From positions 1,984,001 through 2,048,000 of the forward strand of contig NZ_CP139558.1 of assembly GCF_034262375.1 (NCBI RefSeq): a DNA stretch of 64,000 bases, read 5' to 3'. Below, piece by piece: positions 25,770 to 34,819 of this stretch. The position numbers and the translations under genes were made by a program. The notes beneath the pieces are model-generated. The model was given only the letters and a program-made list of their open reading frames with translations. It was not told the origin of the DNA and searched no databases. Source of the DNA: Mucilaginibacter sabulilitoris (GTDB lineage: Bacteria > Bacteroidota > Bacteroidia > Sphingobacteriales > Sphingobacteriaceae). The number at the start of each line of letters is the position of its first letter. The stretch's first letter is position 1.

Positions 25770-28700
25770 TTAAAAGTTTAAAAATGCTCCAAGTGTATAA
25801 GTTGAAGTAGCGGGGTATCTGTTACGGTCGTCAACCCCGGGTGCAAGGCCGAGAATGCCAACTTCGGGGTCAATGCCTTTATACTTGGTGAAAGTTTTCA
25901 GGTTTGAACCGGAGGCATATATCCTTACGCTTTTTATATATTTTGTTTTCAGCTGTAAATTATAGCCAAGCGTTACATTGTCAATTTTCCAGTAACTGCC
26001 GTTTTCGATATAGTTGCTCACATAGCTTACAGATTGGTCGTCGGCAAGTGGTCGTTTGCCATATACGTTATCATAAGCGGTAACTAAAAGGTTTCCCCTT
26101 GTTAACATAACCGGTGCATCATACCATATCCTGGGGGTATTCAGTATCTGAAAACCAAAGGCTCCCCGCATGGTAATATTCAGGTCGAAATTTTTGTAGG
26201 AAAAGTTGTTGTTCCAGGCCAGGTAATGTTTGGGTAGGCCGTTGCCGATAATTTGTTTGTCATCTGCCTGGGCGTCAACAATTGGTTTGGGTTTACCATC
26301 TTTTCCGAGTATTATCCAATGGCCGGCATCATCAATATCCACACTTTTAAATCCATAAAAATTACCGATTGGCTGCCCGATTTGAACCCGGCTGGTGGGA
26401 GTTTGTATTGGCTCGGCCAGGAAACCCGCATCAAAATAACCGCTCGCCAGCTGGAAGTTTTTATCAGAAAGCGAAAGGATCTTGTTCTTGTTGGTTGAAT
26501 AATTGACCTGCGTGTTCCAGATAAAGTTTTTAGATTGTACTGCGGCAAAATTTAAGCTAATCTCCACACCCTTATTTTCCATCGATGCGGCATTGGCCGT
26601 GATGTTGTCATAAAGGTAGGGTGGGGTGGCAACCGGATAGTTGAATAAAAGATCGCTGGTTTTACGGTTGTAATAATCTGCTGTTAATGTTAACCTGTTG
26701 TTTAGCAAACCGAGGTCAAGACCCGCGTTAAATTCCTTTTTCCGTTCCCAGCGAAGGTCGGGGTTGGCATTGCTGGATGGATTGATCACTTGTATCCATT
26801 GCCCGTTAATATAGGTGTTGGTATTGAAGTTGATCCTGTCTAACGAAAGGTAAGGCGTTGAAGGCTCGGTTCCTGTTATACCATAGCCAGCCCGAAATTT
26901 GAGGGAACTGATGGTATTGTTATTCATCAGAAACGATTCTTTTTTGGCATTCCAACCAATTGATGCCGCCGGGAAATTTCCGTACTTATGGTTTGTTCCA
27001 AATTTTGAGGAGCCTTCCCTCCTGATGCTTGCCATTAACAGGTATTTGTCCTGGAAGCTATAGTTAAGCCGGAAAAAATAACCTACCAGTTTGTTCTGGC
27101 TACGATATGAATTCTCTACTGCCTGCCCGCGGCTCAATGCCTTACCCGATTGCAGGCTGTTATAAGAATAATCGTCTGACGGGAAATCATAATTTTGGGC
27201 ATAAAAGCTCTGGTTGTCATTTTGCCTCCAGCTGTAACCAGCCAACCCTGTAACCGAATGCCCGCCAAACGTGCGCTTATAGTTGGCTGTTAATTCAACA
27301 AGATCTTCTTCATTTCGGGAAGAACCTCTGGCGGCATAGCCATTCTTACCATCATGAAGGGTTGAATAATGCTCCTTGGTTTCAGAGTATCCGGCAAAAT
27401 TGTTCAGCAGGTCGCGCGAACCCAGCAATTTGATGTCCAAATCGGTGATGGGCGTCAGGGTTATTGAGCCTGAAGTACGTAGGTCTGTATTTTGTTGCAT
27501 CCCGTCGGAGTTTTTGATGAGGGAAACCGGGTTGGCATAATCTGTTTTATCAACGTGTTCCGCATAGGTACCATCCGGATTTTTTACCGGCTGAGTAGGG
27601 TTAAGATAGATAGCATTACGATAAATGTCGCCCCTATAATCGCCTCCGTCAAAACCTTTATAAGTTTGCTCATAGCCATTAATGTTGGCATTCAGTTTAA
27701 GCAAGCCATCAAACATACTATGGTTCACTTCAATCCGGGGGTAAATTATTCGGTTGTTTGATTCCTGCATAATGCCGTTCAGGTCTCTGTAGTTGAGGTT
27801 TACGATGTAATTTGTTTTTTCATTAGATCCCCTCAGGTCGATATTGTAAACCTTTGAAAGCGGCTTTTGTAAAACCTGGTCGAGCCAGTTGGTGTTCGAT
27901 CCGTAGTCTGTTGCTCCGGGCTTTTTTTCCTGTACCAATTGCCGGTACTGGTCGGCATTAAAAAACTGCAGGCGTTTGGTAATACGTTGTGTGGTAAAAT
28001 AGGTATTGATCTCCATGGTAGGAGAAGTAATACCCTTAGATTTCCGGGTTGTGATCAATATTACACCATTGGTACCACGGGTTCCGTAGATAGCCGCCGC
28101 CGAACCATCCTTAAGCACATCAATAGATTCGATATCTTCGGGTGCTACTGAAGTTAAACTGCCAGGAACACCGTCAATAATAACCAGAGGCGTTGTGCTG
28201 GCATTAAGGGTTGTTATACCACGCAAGTTAACCTGGGCGGTAGCAGTGGGGTTACCATCGGGTGTAACAACCGATAAACCGGCAACTTTGCCCCTGATGA
28301 GCTGAGCAGCATCACCTACCGATCCTTTAACAAAGTTCTCGGATTTTACACTGGCTACCGCACTTGTAATTTCGCCCCGACGCTGGGTGCCATAACCGAT
28401 AACAACTACTTCGTTAAGGCCTTTTGCCTCACCAGTTAACTGAACATTTACAACCGTTTTTCCTGCGGTAAATGCTGCTTCTGTTGTGGTAAAGCCAATA
28501 AAGGTGAATACCAGCGTGCCACTGTTTTGTGGCACCCTTAAACTGTACTTTCCATCAACATCGGTAACGGCCCCGGTTTGTGTGCCTTTTAAAATAACGT
28601 TAACTCCCGGAAGCGGACTATTATTCACATCCGTTACCTTTCCGGTAATGGTAACGGGATCTATACCGTTATTGCGTTTTAAGTGATCCGGCGCCTTTGT

Positions 28701-28820
28701 GGCGCCAGCGGTAGCTGTAATTGTTTGTAAGAAAAAGAATGTAGTTAATACAACGACTAAAATCCTTTGAAGTTTTCCAAAAACAGATCGCAGCAATTCA
28801 CTGTAGAAAAGAATTTTCAT
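25770..28820 (-). CDS. SusC/RagA-family TonB-dependent outer-membrane transporter
   Basis: 1016 residues. Signal-like hydrophobic N terminus (about 18-40), carboxypeptidase-regulatory-like domain starting VTITGKVTDVNNSPLPGVNV (about 55-135), TonB-box-like EVVVIGYGTQRRGEITSAVA, plug domain (about 150-260) with IDGVPG and DIESIDVLKDGSAAAIYGTR, and a 22-strand barrel to the end (TYTLGAFLNF). It carries oligosaccharides across the outer membrane with SusD, driven by TonB. No anti-sigma-factor-type N-terminal extension is seen, so control is more likely through the AraC-type regulator. Confidence 0.96.
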   Translation of the reverse strand: MKILFYSELLRSVFGKLQRILVVVLTTFFFLQTITATAGATKAPDHLKRNNGIDPVTITGKVTDVNNSPLPGVNVILKGTQTGAVTDVDGKYSLRVPQNSGTLVFTFIGFTTTEAAFTAGKTVVNVQLTGEAKGLNEVVVIGYGTQRRGEITSAVASVKSENFVKGSVGDAAQLIRGKVAGLSVVTPDGNPTATAQVNLRGITTLNASTTPLVIIDGVPGSLTSVAPEDIESIDVLKDGSAAAIYGTRGTNGVILITTRKSKGITSPTMEINTYFTTQRITKRLQFFNADQYRQLVQEKKPGATDYGSNTNWLDQVLQKPLSKVYNIDLRGSNEKTNYIVNLNYRDLNGIMQESNNRIIYPRIEVNHSMFDGLLKLNANINGYEQTYKGFDGGDYRGDIYRNAIYLNPTQPVKNPDGTYAEHVDKTDYANPVSLIKNSDGMQQNTDLRTSGSITLTPITDLDIKLLGSRDLLNNFAGYSETKEHYSTLHDGKNGYAARGSSRNEEDLVELTANYKRTFGGHSVTGLAGYSWRQNDNQSFYAQNYDFPSDDYSYNSLQSGKALSRGQAVENSYRSQNKLVGYFFRLNYSFQDKYLLMASIRREGSSKFGTNHKYGNFPAASIGWNAKKESFLMNNNTISSLKFRAGYGITGTEPSTPYLSLDRINFNTNTYINGQWIQVINPSSNANPDLRWERKKEFNAGLDLGLLNNRLTLTADYYNRKTSDLLFNYPVATPPYLYDNITANAASMENKGVEISLNFAAVQSKNFIWNTQVNYSTNKNKILSLSDKNFQLASGYFDAGFLAEPIQTPTSRVQIGQPIGNFYGFKSVDIDDAGHWIILGKDGKPKPIVDAQADDKQIIGNGLPKHYLAWNNNFSYKNFDLNITMRGAFGFQILNTPRIWYDAPVMLTRGNLLVTAYDNVYGKRPLADDQSVSYVSNYIENGSYWKIDNVTLGYNLQLKTKYIKSVRIYASGSNLKTFTKYKGIDPEVGILGLAPGVDDRNRYPATSTYTLGAFLNF

Positions 28821-28887
28821 ACTTTTGAATGTGTGGGTTTATTTGGTTTATAGTTATTAGGATGATTATTGGCTGATTGCCCCGCCC

Positions 28888-28916
28888 GCCGGGAAATGTT
28901 GCAAGCATTTCTCGGC
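28888..28916 (-). repeat. Stem-loop in the leader of the SusC gene
   Basis: On the minus strand GCCGAGAAATG and CATTTCCCGGC form an 11-bp stem with one mismatch-level pair and a 7-base loop. It lies about 70-95 bases upstream of the SusC ATG. No T-run follows. It may affect stability or translation of the SusCD mRNA. Confidence 0.5.
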
Positions 28917-29031
28917 TTCATTTGAGCTGTTAAGTATATCTTTATCGCATACTGCAAAACCTCCTTTCGTTTTAATTTATAACATTTTTAAGTTGAGAGA
29001 AATCCCTAAAAAAAGGCAAAAGAACCTCCTT

Positions 29032-29088
29032 TCAACAGTTTTCTGTTGAGCAATTTTTGCCCGGAGGAGACTGACTTACCCCCTCCGG
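29032..29088 (-). terminator. Two hairpins behind the GH127 gene, probable terminator region
   Basis: CCGGAGG/CCTCCGG (29061-29088) and the tight TCAACAG-TTTT-CTGTTGA (29032-29049) lie 40-95 bases after the GH127 stop. On the minus strand a T-rich stretch (CTTTTTTTAGG) follows some 15 bases later. Together they probably separate GH127 from SusC transcription. Confidence 0.45.
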
Positions 29089-29127
29089 AACATTTACCGG
29101 AATATCTATTTAACCGGTGCGATATGT

Positions 29128-31185
29128 TTATTTAGTATCTTCATTTATCCACACCTGGTAGGGATTTCCGGCCTGCCGGTTTCCGATTGTATAAAAAGGG
29201 ATAGCGGTAAATTCAACTTGCTTACCCGATGTGTCTGCGGCCTTGCCGGTAATAACATTTATACCGTTTAACAGATTTGGCTTATAGCTAATGGCAAGTG
29301 ACGCGTTTGATTTTAACCTATAGTCTTTCAAGCCCGGGTTATCAAGTGATTCAAAACTATAAATAATAGGCCCCGAGGCCAGTGCCAGCTTCCCTTTAAC
29401 TGTTTGAACAGAATCATTAGTTGTTATTAGTCTTGGCTGCATTGGCAAATCAAGCTCTATCACGTCTCCTTTTTTCCATGATCGTGTGATGGAAGCGTAA
29501 CCCTTTACCGGTTGAACAGGTACTTGCTGTCCGTTAACCTTTAGCGAAACCCCGCCGTTAACTTTTGAATGATACAGATCAAAAGGATTTTCCTTGCCCT
29601 CAGCCCAGCCGGGTATGCGGACATTAATGGCAAACTTTGTAGTGTTTTTAGGTGTTACCTCGATCTTATTGGCTCCTTTCCAGGGGTAACCGGTGGTTTG
29701 CTTTAATAAAACGGCTGTACCATTGATGTTAAATGATGCTTCGCTGCCGATAAACAGGTTAACATACAGATGATCGCTGTCATAGGCATAAATATATTGC
29801 GGCAGCGCTCCAACCATTTTTAATATCATTGGCGGGCAGCAAGGGCAATCATGCCATGCCCATCGTTTATTACCATTACCAACAAGCGGGTTTTCATAAA
29901 AAAAATGATCTCCCGTTAATGAAATGCCCGAAAGTAAATTATTATAAATAACCCTTTCAAATTCATCCATATACTTTCCATCGGCTTTTAGCTCGTTCAT
30001 TTGTTCGCTAAAAAAGCCCGAACTAATTGACGCGCAGGTTTCCAGATAGGCCGACTCCGGTAAAAAATAATTGGCGCCAAAACGTTCGCCATTGGCAATT
30101 GCTCCTTCTCCACCGGTAATAAACATCCGCTTGCCAACCATATTGTTCCAGTAGTTGTTGGCAGTGTTGGCATAACGCGTGTCGCCGGTTTCTAAGGCTG
30201 TAGCAGTTACTCCTGTGGCTAATAGTGTTGCACGTACCGCATGCCCTTCTATTGTTTCCTGCTTTAATACAGGCATGTGATCCTGATTATAAGAACTGTC
30301 GCTTTTTCTTGCATGCGATCCGTCCTTTTCGCCATAATTACCCCGGTCTTCAATCCAGAATTTCACCATCGCCAGGTAATCGTTCTCATTTACCGGAATA
30401 GTCATCTTCTTTTTCAGCGCAGGTTGTTGTTTAAATAACTGATAAACCTTAAGCAGTGCTTCCTCAGGGCCGCCATGACCGGGTATAACATTGCTTTTGG
30501 GTGCAGGTCCCATTTGTGTGCATATATAATTACTCATTTTAACAGCCACGTTCAATAACTTGGTTTTTCCGGTGGCTTTGTAATAATGAACACCCGCTTC
30601 CATCAACATGCCCGAATTGTAAACATCATGCTGCCATTTATCATCTCCGCCATTTGTCCCCCAACGCTGGTTTGGCCTCATGAGCGTGGTATAGGTATTG
30701 ATGTAACCGTCCGGATCTGCATTTTGGGCAGCGGCAATGCGAGCTATATAAGCATCAATTTTAGCTTCAAGTATTTTATCAGGATGCTCTGCGAGCAAAT
30801 CGGCAGCCCCCCTGATTGTTTCGTAAACTAAGCCATCATACCAGGGTGGGCCATCATGTTGTTGCGTATTTTTTTTGCCCTCGGCCACCCAATCAAAATT
30901 CTGAAAAGCGTTCCTGGTTCGGCCAAGTTTTTCTTTTTCTTTGATAATATCCGGCCGGTCCGGCTCATACTTGCCTTCCAGCTTATCAAACACATCATAA
31001 ACCGTAGTTGAGTTCCATACCTTGAATTTAGGACTCCAGAACTGGTCATCTATCCGTACATTCTGAAAACTTACAGGATGAATGGTATGTGTGTCTGTGT
31101 TGCTTGTTTGCGCCAGAGCCTGATAACTAAAAAACGTTAGCTGACCGCATAATAATAAAAGGCGATAGCTTTTGATAATGGCCAT
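29128..31185 (-). CDS. Glycoside hydrolase family 127 beta-L-arabinofuranosidase
   Basis: 685 residues with a signal peptide (first about 26 residues, cleavage after YQALAQ), so periplasmic or exported. The (alpha/alpha)6 barrel shows FWSPKFKVWNSTTVYDVFDK near 50 and VYNSGMLMEAGVHYYKATGK near 190. The catalytic zinc-thiolate site of the HypBA1 type is complete: Glu-x-Cys in YLETCAS (about 382-384) and the Cys pair in HDCPCCPPMI (about 443-446). A C-terminal beta region follows. The enzyme releases beta-L-arabinofuranose, for example from arabinose chains on plant glycoproteins. It is divergent from the GH51 gene across a 336-base control region. Confidence 0.93.
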   Translation of the reverse strand: MAIIKSYRLLLLCGQLTFFSYQALAQTSNTDTHTIHPVSFQNVRIDDQFWSPKFKVWNSTTVYDVFDKLEGKYEPDRPDIIKEKEKLGRTRNAFQNFDWVAEGKKNTQQHDGPPWYDGLVYETIRGAADLLAEHPDKILEAKIDAYIARIAAAQNADPDGYINTYTTLMRPNQRWGTNGGDDKWQHDVYNSGMLMEAGVHYYKATGKTKLLNVAVKMSNYICTQMGPAPKSNVIPGHGGPEEALLKVYQLFKQQPALKKKMTIPVNENDYLAMVKFWIEDRGNYGEKDGSHARKSDSSYNQDHMPVLKQETIEGHAVRATLLATGVTATALETGDTRYANTANNYWNNMVGKRMFITGGEGAIANGERFGANYFLPESAYLETCASISSGFFSEQMNELKADGKYMDEFERVIYNNLLSGISLTGDHFFYENPLVGNGNKRWAWHDCPCCPPMILKMVGALPQYIYAYDSDHLYVNLFIGSEASFNINGTAVLLKQTTGYPWKGANKIEVTPKNTTKFAINVRIPGWAEGKENPFDLYHSKVNGGVSLKVNGQQVPVQPVKGYASITRSWKKGDVIELDLPMQPRLITTNDSVQTVKGKLALASGPIIYSFESLDNPGLKDYRLKSNASLAISYKPNLLNGINVITGKAADTSGKQVEFTAIPFYTIGNRQAGNPYQVWINEDTK

Positions 31186-31521
31186 TTTAAGAAGATTATA
31201 AAGGTTAAAAATTGGATGTTTTGAAAAGGATCATACCGTTAAAGCATACCATTTCTATTTAGTGTGCAAATTGAGCTTTATGTAAAATCACTTTTTGCAC
31301 AATATTAACTTTTTCTTACACTCATTTGATATGTATGTTACTTAATGCCCATATCATGGTGTAAAACAGTAGTTTTAATAATCCGTGAGTAAATCCGGCT
31401 ATATTGTACTTTATTGAGGTTTTAGTCAAAATTGATTTAAAATATATCAATTGGGTTCAACCACTATATGCGCATGAATAAGAAATTTGAATAATTACCC
31501 TTTTTATTTCTTCTACCTAAA
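31186..31521. promoter_or_regulatory. Divergent control region between GH127 and GH51 genes
   Basis: 336 bases of AT-rich DNA between two start codons facing away from each other, so it must hold promoters in both directions. No exact TAnnTTTG promoter or clear operator repeat was found by eye. TTTGCACA and TGTGCAAA, 36 bases apart around 31263-31306, form an inverted pair that could bind a regulator. Confidence 0.4.
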
Positions 31522-33990
31522 ATGGCTATAAAGTTGAACCCGTCAAACAAAATATTTTTTATCAGGATGGTAGTGTGTACGCTGTCATTTACCTCAGTAA
31601 CGGCGCTTGCACAAACGTCGCAGATAACTGTGGATGCTGCTAAGGTATTAAACAAAATCCCGGCGGAAATGTACGGCTCATGTGCAGAAGATGTAAATCA
31701 TGAAATATACGGCGGTTTGTATGATCAGCGACTGTTTGGCGAAAGCTTTGAAGAACCGGCTCCGGCAAATGGCTTTGCCGGCTGGAGGCAGCTACCTGCA
31801 GCATGGAGAATAGGAGGAGGTGGTAATCCATCAAGCGCCGCGCCAGGCTTTAAACTTATTCATAATAACACCTTTATTAAAAATGGAAGTTTTGAAGCAA
31901 CCATAACATTTGCAGACAGGGCCCGTAACGCGGGTTTGTTGGTGCGGATGAATAATGTTATCCCCGGTAACCCTGCTCCTAACGGATATGCCATTGAAAT
32001 ATCTAAAGGGAGGGGTAGGGTAATTATAAAAAAGTATTTAAACGGTTGGCATGACGTTGCCCGCAGCAGTGTTGAAACGGATATAAATGGAAGTATTTAC
32101 CTCCGTGTTGAATTGCAAGGCGGACATATTAAGGTATACACTAATAATGAGCAACAACCGGCAGTGGATTTTACAGATACCAAATCGCCAATACTATCTG
32201 GTCAGATAGGTATATATGCTAATAACGATGCTTCCGCGTTCAGCAAATGCGCAGTCGTGGTAAGTGGAGTAAGAATAAATTTGCCTTTAACGCCGGCTGT
32301 ATCAACACGGGTAAGTTTTCAGTGGAACGCCATAAGTAAAAATGCCCGGGCTATTTATCAGCTTGATACTACAACGTCTTTTACCGGCCGGCAGTCGCAG
32401 GTTATTCAGTTTGTTAGCGGTAAGGGCAGGGCGGGCATAGCCAATAGCGGACTTAATCACTGGGGTATTGCCGTTAAAAAGGGGCAACAGTTTAATGGAT
32501 CGATATATCTTAGGTCTGAATCTTTTTCGGGTTCGGTAACCTTAACACTCGAAAGTGCCGATGGAAACATAACCTATGCATCTGCGCAAATACAGCAGGT
32601 TGGTAAGTCATGGAAAAAATATGCATTCTCAATTATTGCAACTAAAACAGATAGCAATTCACGCTTTGCAATTTACATTGGCAAAAAAGGCAGGCTCTGG
32701 GTTGACCAGGCAACTTTGATGAATGCCCATAATAAAGTTTTCAAGGATTTGCCTTTTCGGGAAGATATTGGGGTAATGATGCAAAAGCAAGGGCTTAACT
32801 TTTTACGGTATGGCGGAACAATGGTAAACGCCCCGGAATACCGATGGAAAAATATGATTGGGAAACCGGATCAACGACCACCATACAAAGGGCATTGGTA
32901 TCCCTACGGCTCAAACGGTTTTGGAATAGAGGAATTTTTAAAATTCTGCGAAGCCTCCAGCTTTGAACCTGCGTTTGCTATAAATGTAGAAGACTCCGCA
33001 CAGGATATTGCAGACATGGTGGAATATCTTACAGGCGATATAAAGTCAGTCGGAGGTAAAAAACGCGCAGCTGCAGGACACGCTATGTCCTACAAACTCC
33101 GATACATTGAGATCGGTAATGAAGAGGTAATTTGGGGCGATAAAAGGGAAGATTACCAACATTATGCAGAGCGGTTTAATGTACTATACAATGCCATACA
33201 TGCTAAAAATCCTGAAATTAATTTAGTATGCTCGGTATGGTGGCGACCAAAATCGCAAAATATGGAGTTGGTTTTCAATGCTATCAATAGAAAAGCATCT
33301 TATTGGGATTTACATACCGACGCTGATGAGGCAAACGCCGGAGCGAAGGTGGATACAAATTTACAAATCATGCATGATTTGTTTAAAAAATGGGATCCCA
33401 ATACTACCTTAAAATGTGCCATTTTTGAAGAGAACGGTGGACTACATAATTTACAAAGGGCACTTGGCCATGCTACTACCCTCAATGCTGTCAGGAGACA
33501 TGGAGATTTCGTGCTGACCTCTTGTCCGGCTAATGCCTTGCAGCCCTATCTCCAAAACGATAACGACTGGGATCAGGGGCAGATATTTTTTACCCCGGCC
33601 CGGGTTTGGGGAATGCCGCCCTTTTATGCGCAGCAAATGGCATCGGTAAATCACCTTCCGTTAAGAATAGACTCCCAAACAGATGGCCCGCTTGATGTTA
33701 CAGCCACACGTTCCGATGATGGAAAAACAATGGCTATTCATGTTGTTAACACAGGTAAAGTAAATTTAAAAACAGAAATTAACCTTAAGAACTTCGCTGG
33801 CAGAAAAGCTCAAATACAAACAATCACTCTTTCGGGGAACCCTGATGACGAAAATACTCCACAGAAGCCAGAAAAAATAAAATCGATAAAAAAACAAATA
33901 CTTAACGCTGGCAATAAAATTGAGTATGACTTCCCAGCTTATTCGTATACCATTTTAAGTTTTAAAAACAAGACTTCTCCTGTTTTTTAA
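31522..33990 (+). CDS. Glycoside hydrolase family 51 alpha-L-arabinofuranosidase
   Basis: 822 residues, signal peptide over the first about 30 residues (ending ALAQ), so secreted to the periplasm or beyond. The family start EMYGSCAEDVNHEIYGGLYD is followed by an inserted concanavalin-like beta domain (about 85-250, AIEISKGRGRVIIKKYLNGW) and a carbohydrate-binding-like domain (about 265-400). The TIM barrel begins near 415 (LNFLRYGGTMVNAPEYRW). Acid/base Glu534 in EIGNEEV; nucleophile Glu636 or Glu637 in CAIFEENGG. A C-terminal beta domain ends the protein. It cleaves alpha-L-arabinofuranosyl groups from arabinan or arabinoxylan and complements GH127. Confidence 0.93.
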   Translation: MAIKLNPSNKIFFIRMVVCTLSFTSVTALAQTSQITVDAAKVLNKIPAEMYGSCAEDVNHEIYGGLYDQRLFGESFEEPAPANGFAGWRQLPAAWRIGGGGNPSSAAPGFKLIHNNTFIKNGSFEATITFADRARNAGLLVRMNNVIPGNPAPNGYAIEISKGRGRVIIKKYLNGWHDVARSSVETDINGSIYLRVELQGGHIKVYTNNEQQPAVDFTDTKSPILSGQIGIYANNDASAFSKCAVVVSGVRINLPLTPAVSTRVSFQWNAISKNARAIYQLDTTTSFTGRQSQVIQFVSGKGRAGIANSGLNHWGIAVKKGQQFNGSIYLRSESFSGSVTLTLESADGNITYASAQIQQVGKSWKKYAFSIIATKTDSNSRFAIYIGKKGRLWVDQATLMNAHNKVFKDLPFREDIGVMMQKQGLNFLRYGGTMVNAPEYRWKNMIGKPDQRPPYKGHWYPYGSNGFGIEEFLKFCEASSFEPAFAINVEDSAQDIADMVEYLTGDIKSVGGKKRAAAGHAMSYKLRYIEIGNEEVIWGDKREDYQHYAERFNVLYNAIHAKNPEINLVCSVWWRPKSQNMELVFNAINRKASYWDLHTDADEANAGAKVDTNLQIMHDLFKKWDPNTTLKCAIFEENGGLHNLQRALGHATTLNAVRRHGDFVLTSCPANALQPYLQNDNDWDQGQIFFTPARVWGMPPFYAQQMASVNHLPLRIDSQTDGPLDVTATRSDDGKTMAIHVVNTGKVNLKTEINLKNFAGRKAQIQTITLSGNPDDENTPQKPEKIKSIKKQILNAGNKIEYDFPAYSYTILSFKNKTSPVF

Positions 33991-34126
33991 AAGACAAGTG
34001 AAGATAGCAATATAGATTGCTGCTATGCGAGGAAGCTATTATCAAAAAAAACCACAACGTACGCTTAAGTTGTCATCTATTGATTTTGGCTTTATCCAAA
34101 TTTGAAGCCCGATAAATCAGAATGTT

Positions 34127-34446
34127 ATGGATAAAGCAGCACAAGAACGGGCAAAAATGTCCGGAATCGTCCCGACACGGACCAGATCGTCACTCAAGGC
34201 GATCTTGAAGAATTAAAGGAAGACATGCTTCTGGAATTCAAGCGCATTGTCAAAGATTGCTTTACCGGTCAGCCTGGAAAAAAATGGTTGAAGTCCGCTG
34301 AGGTTAAAAAACTGCTCGGCATCTCACACGGCTTTCTTCAGTCATTAAGAGATAGCAGCGTCCTTCCTTTTACCAGGATCGGTGGCTCCATTTATTATGA
34401 CTACGAGGACATTACGTTTATGATGTCTGCCAACAAAAGCGCTTGA
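34127..34446 (+). pseudogene. Frameshifted helix-turn-helix (excisionase-like) protein
   Basis: From ATG at 34127 the frame reads MDKAAQERAKMSG. One missing base near 34158 then throws the rest out of frame; adding it gives NRPDTDQIVTQGDLEELKED and joins the open frame that runs to 34446. The second part contains the MerR/excisionase-type helix-turn-helix KWLKSAEVKKLLGISHGFLQ and a wing FTRIGGSIYYDYEDI. Starting at the internal ATG (34225) would still give 73 residues with an intact DNA-binding fold. This type is common on mobilisable elements of Bacteroidota. Confidence 0.6.
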
Positions 34447-34504
34447 GTTTATTACACACCTGCCGGTTTTGCGTATAGCAGGGCTGGCTTTAAACTGATT
34501 ATCA

Positions 34505-34687
34505 ATGTTGAAACGAAAGGCTAAACGAATACCTGTTAAGAACGGTCCCAACTCCAAACCTGGTCCGGTCCGTCAAAAAGGCTTCGGCATAGAACTTCCA
34601 CCGCACAGGCGACTGGTTGAGATCTATTTTGAACAAAAAGAGTGCGGCGGTCAGGCAGGACTGATTCGAGAGTTTAAATACGGTTAA
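34505..34687 (+). CDS. Small basic ORF in the accessory scar (60 aa)
   Basis: Starts MLKRKAKRIPVKNGPNSKPG and ends with LPPHRRLVEIYFEQKECGGQ and nine more residues. The second half resembles the start of small replication/mobilisation-associated proteins seen on Bacteroidota elements, but I cannot place it and it may be a truncated fragment. It lies between the helix-turn-helix relic and the RES fragment. Confidence 0.3.
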   Translation: MLKRKAKRIPVKNGPNSKPGPVRQKGFGIELPPHRRLVEIYFEQKECGGQAGLIREFKYG

Positions 34688-34702
34688 AGTAACTGACTCG
34701 GG

Positions 34703-34819
34703 TTAGAGTTCCTGTAACTCCCTGGAAATTTTTTGAACCAGGTGTTCGTGTTCCGCCTGTTTTTCCTCCTTGATGATATAATGGATAAATTCCCTGATCA
34801 TTGTTAATAAGTTATCCAT
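34703..34819 (-). CDS. Small helical ORF (38 aa) abutting the RES fragment
   Basis: Reads MDNLLTMIREFIHYIIKEEK and then QAEHEHLVQKISRELQEL to a TAA. The composition is amphipathic helical and coding-like. Its ATG falls exactly at the junction with the duplicated RES-gene fragment, so it may be the surviving end of a longer gene cut by that rearrangement. Confidence 0.35.
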   Translation of the reverse strand: MDNLLTMIREFIHYIIKEEKQAEHEHLVQKISRELQEL

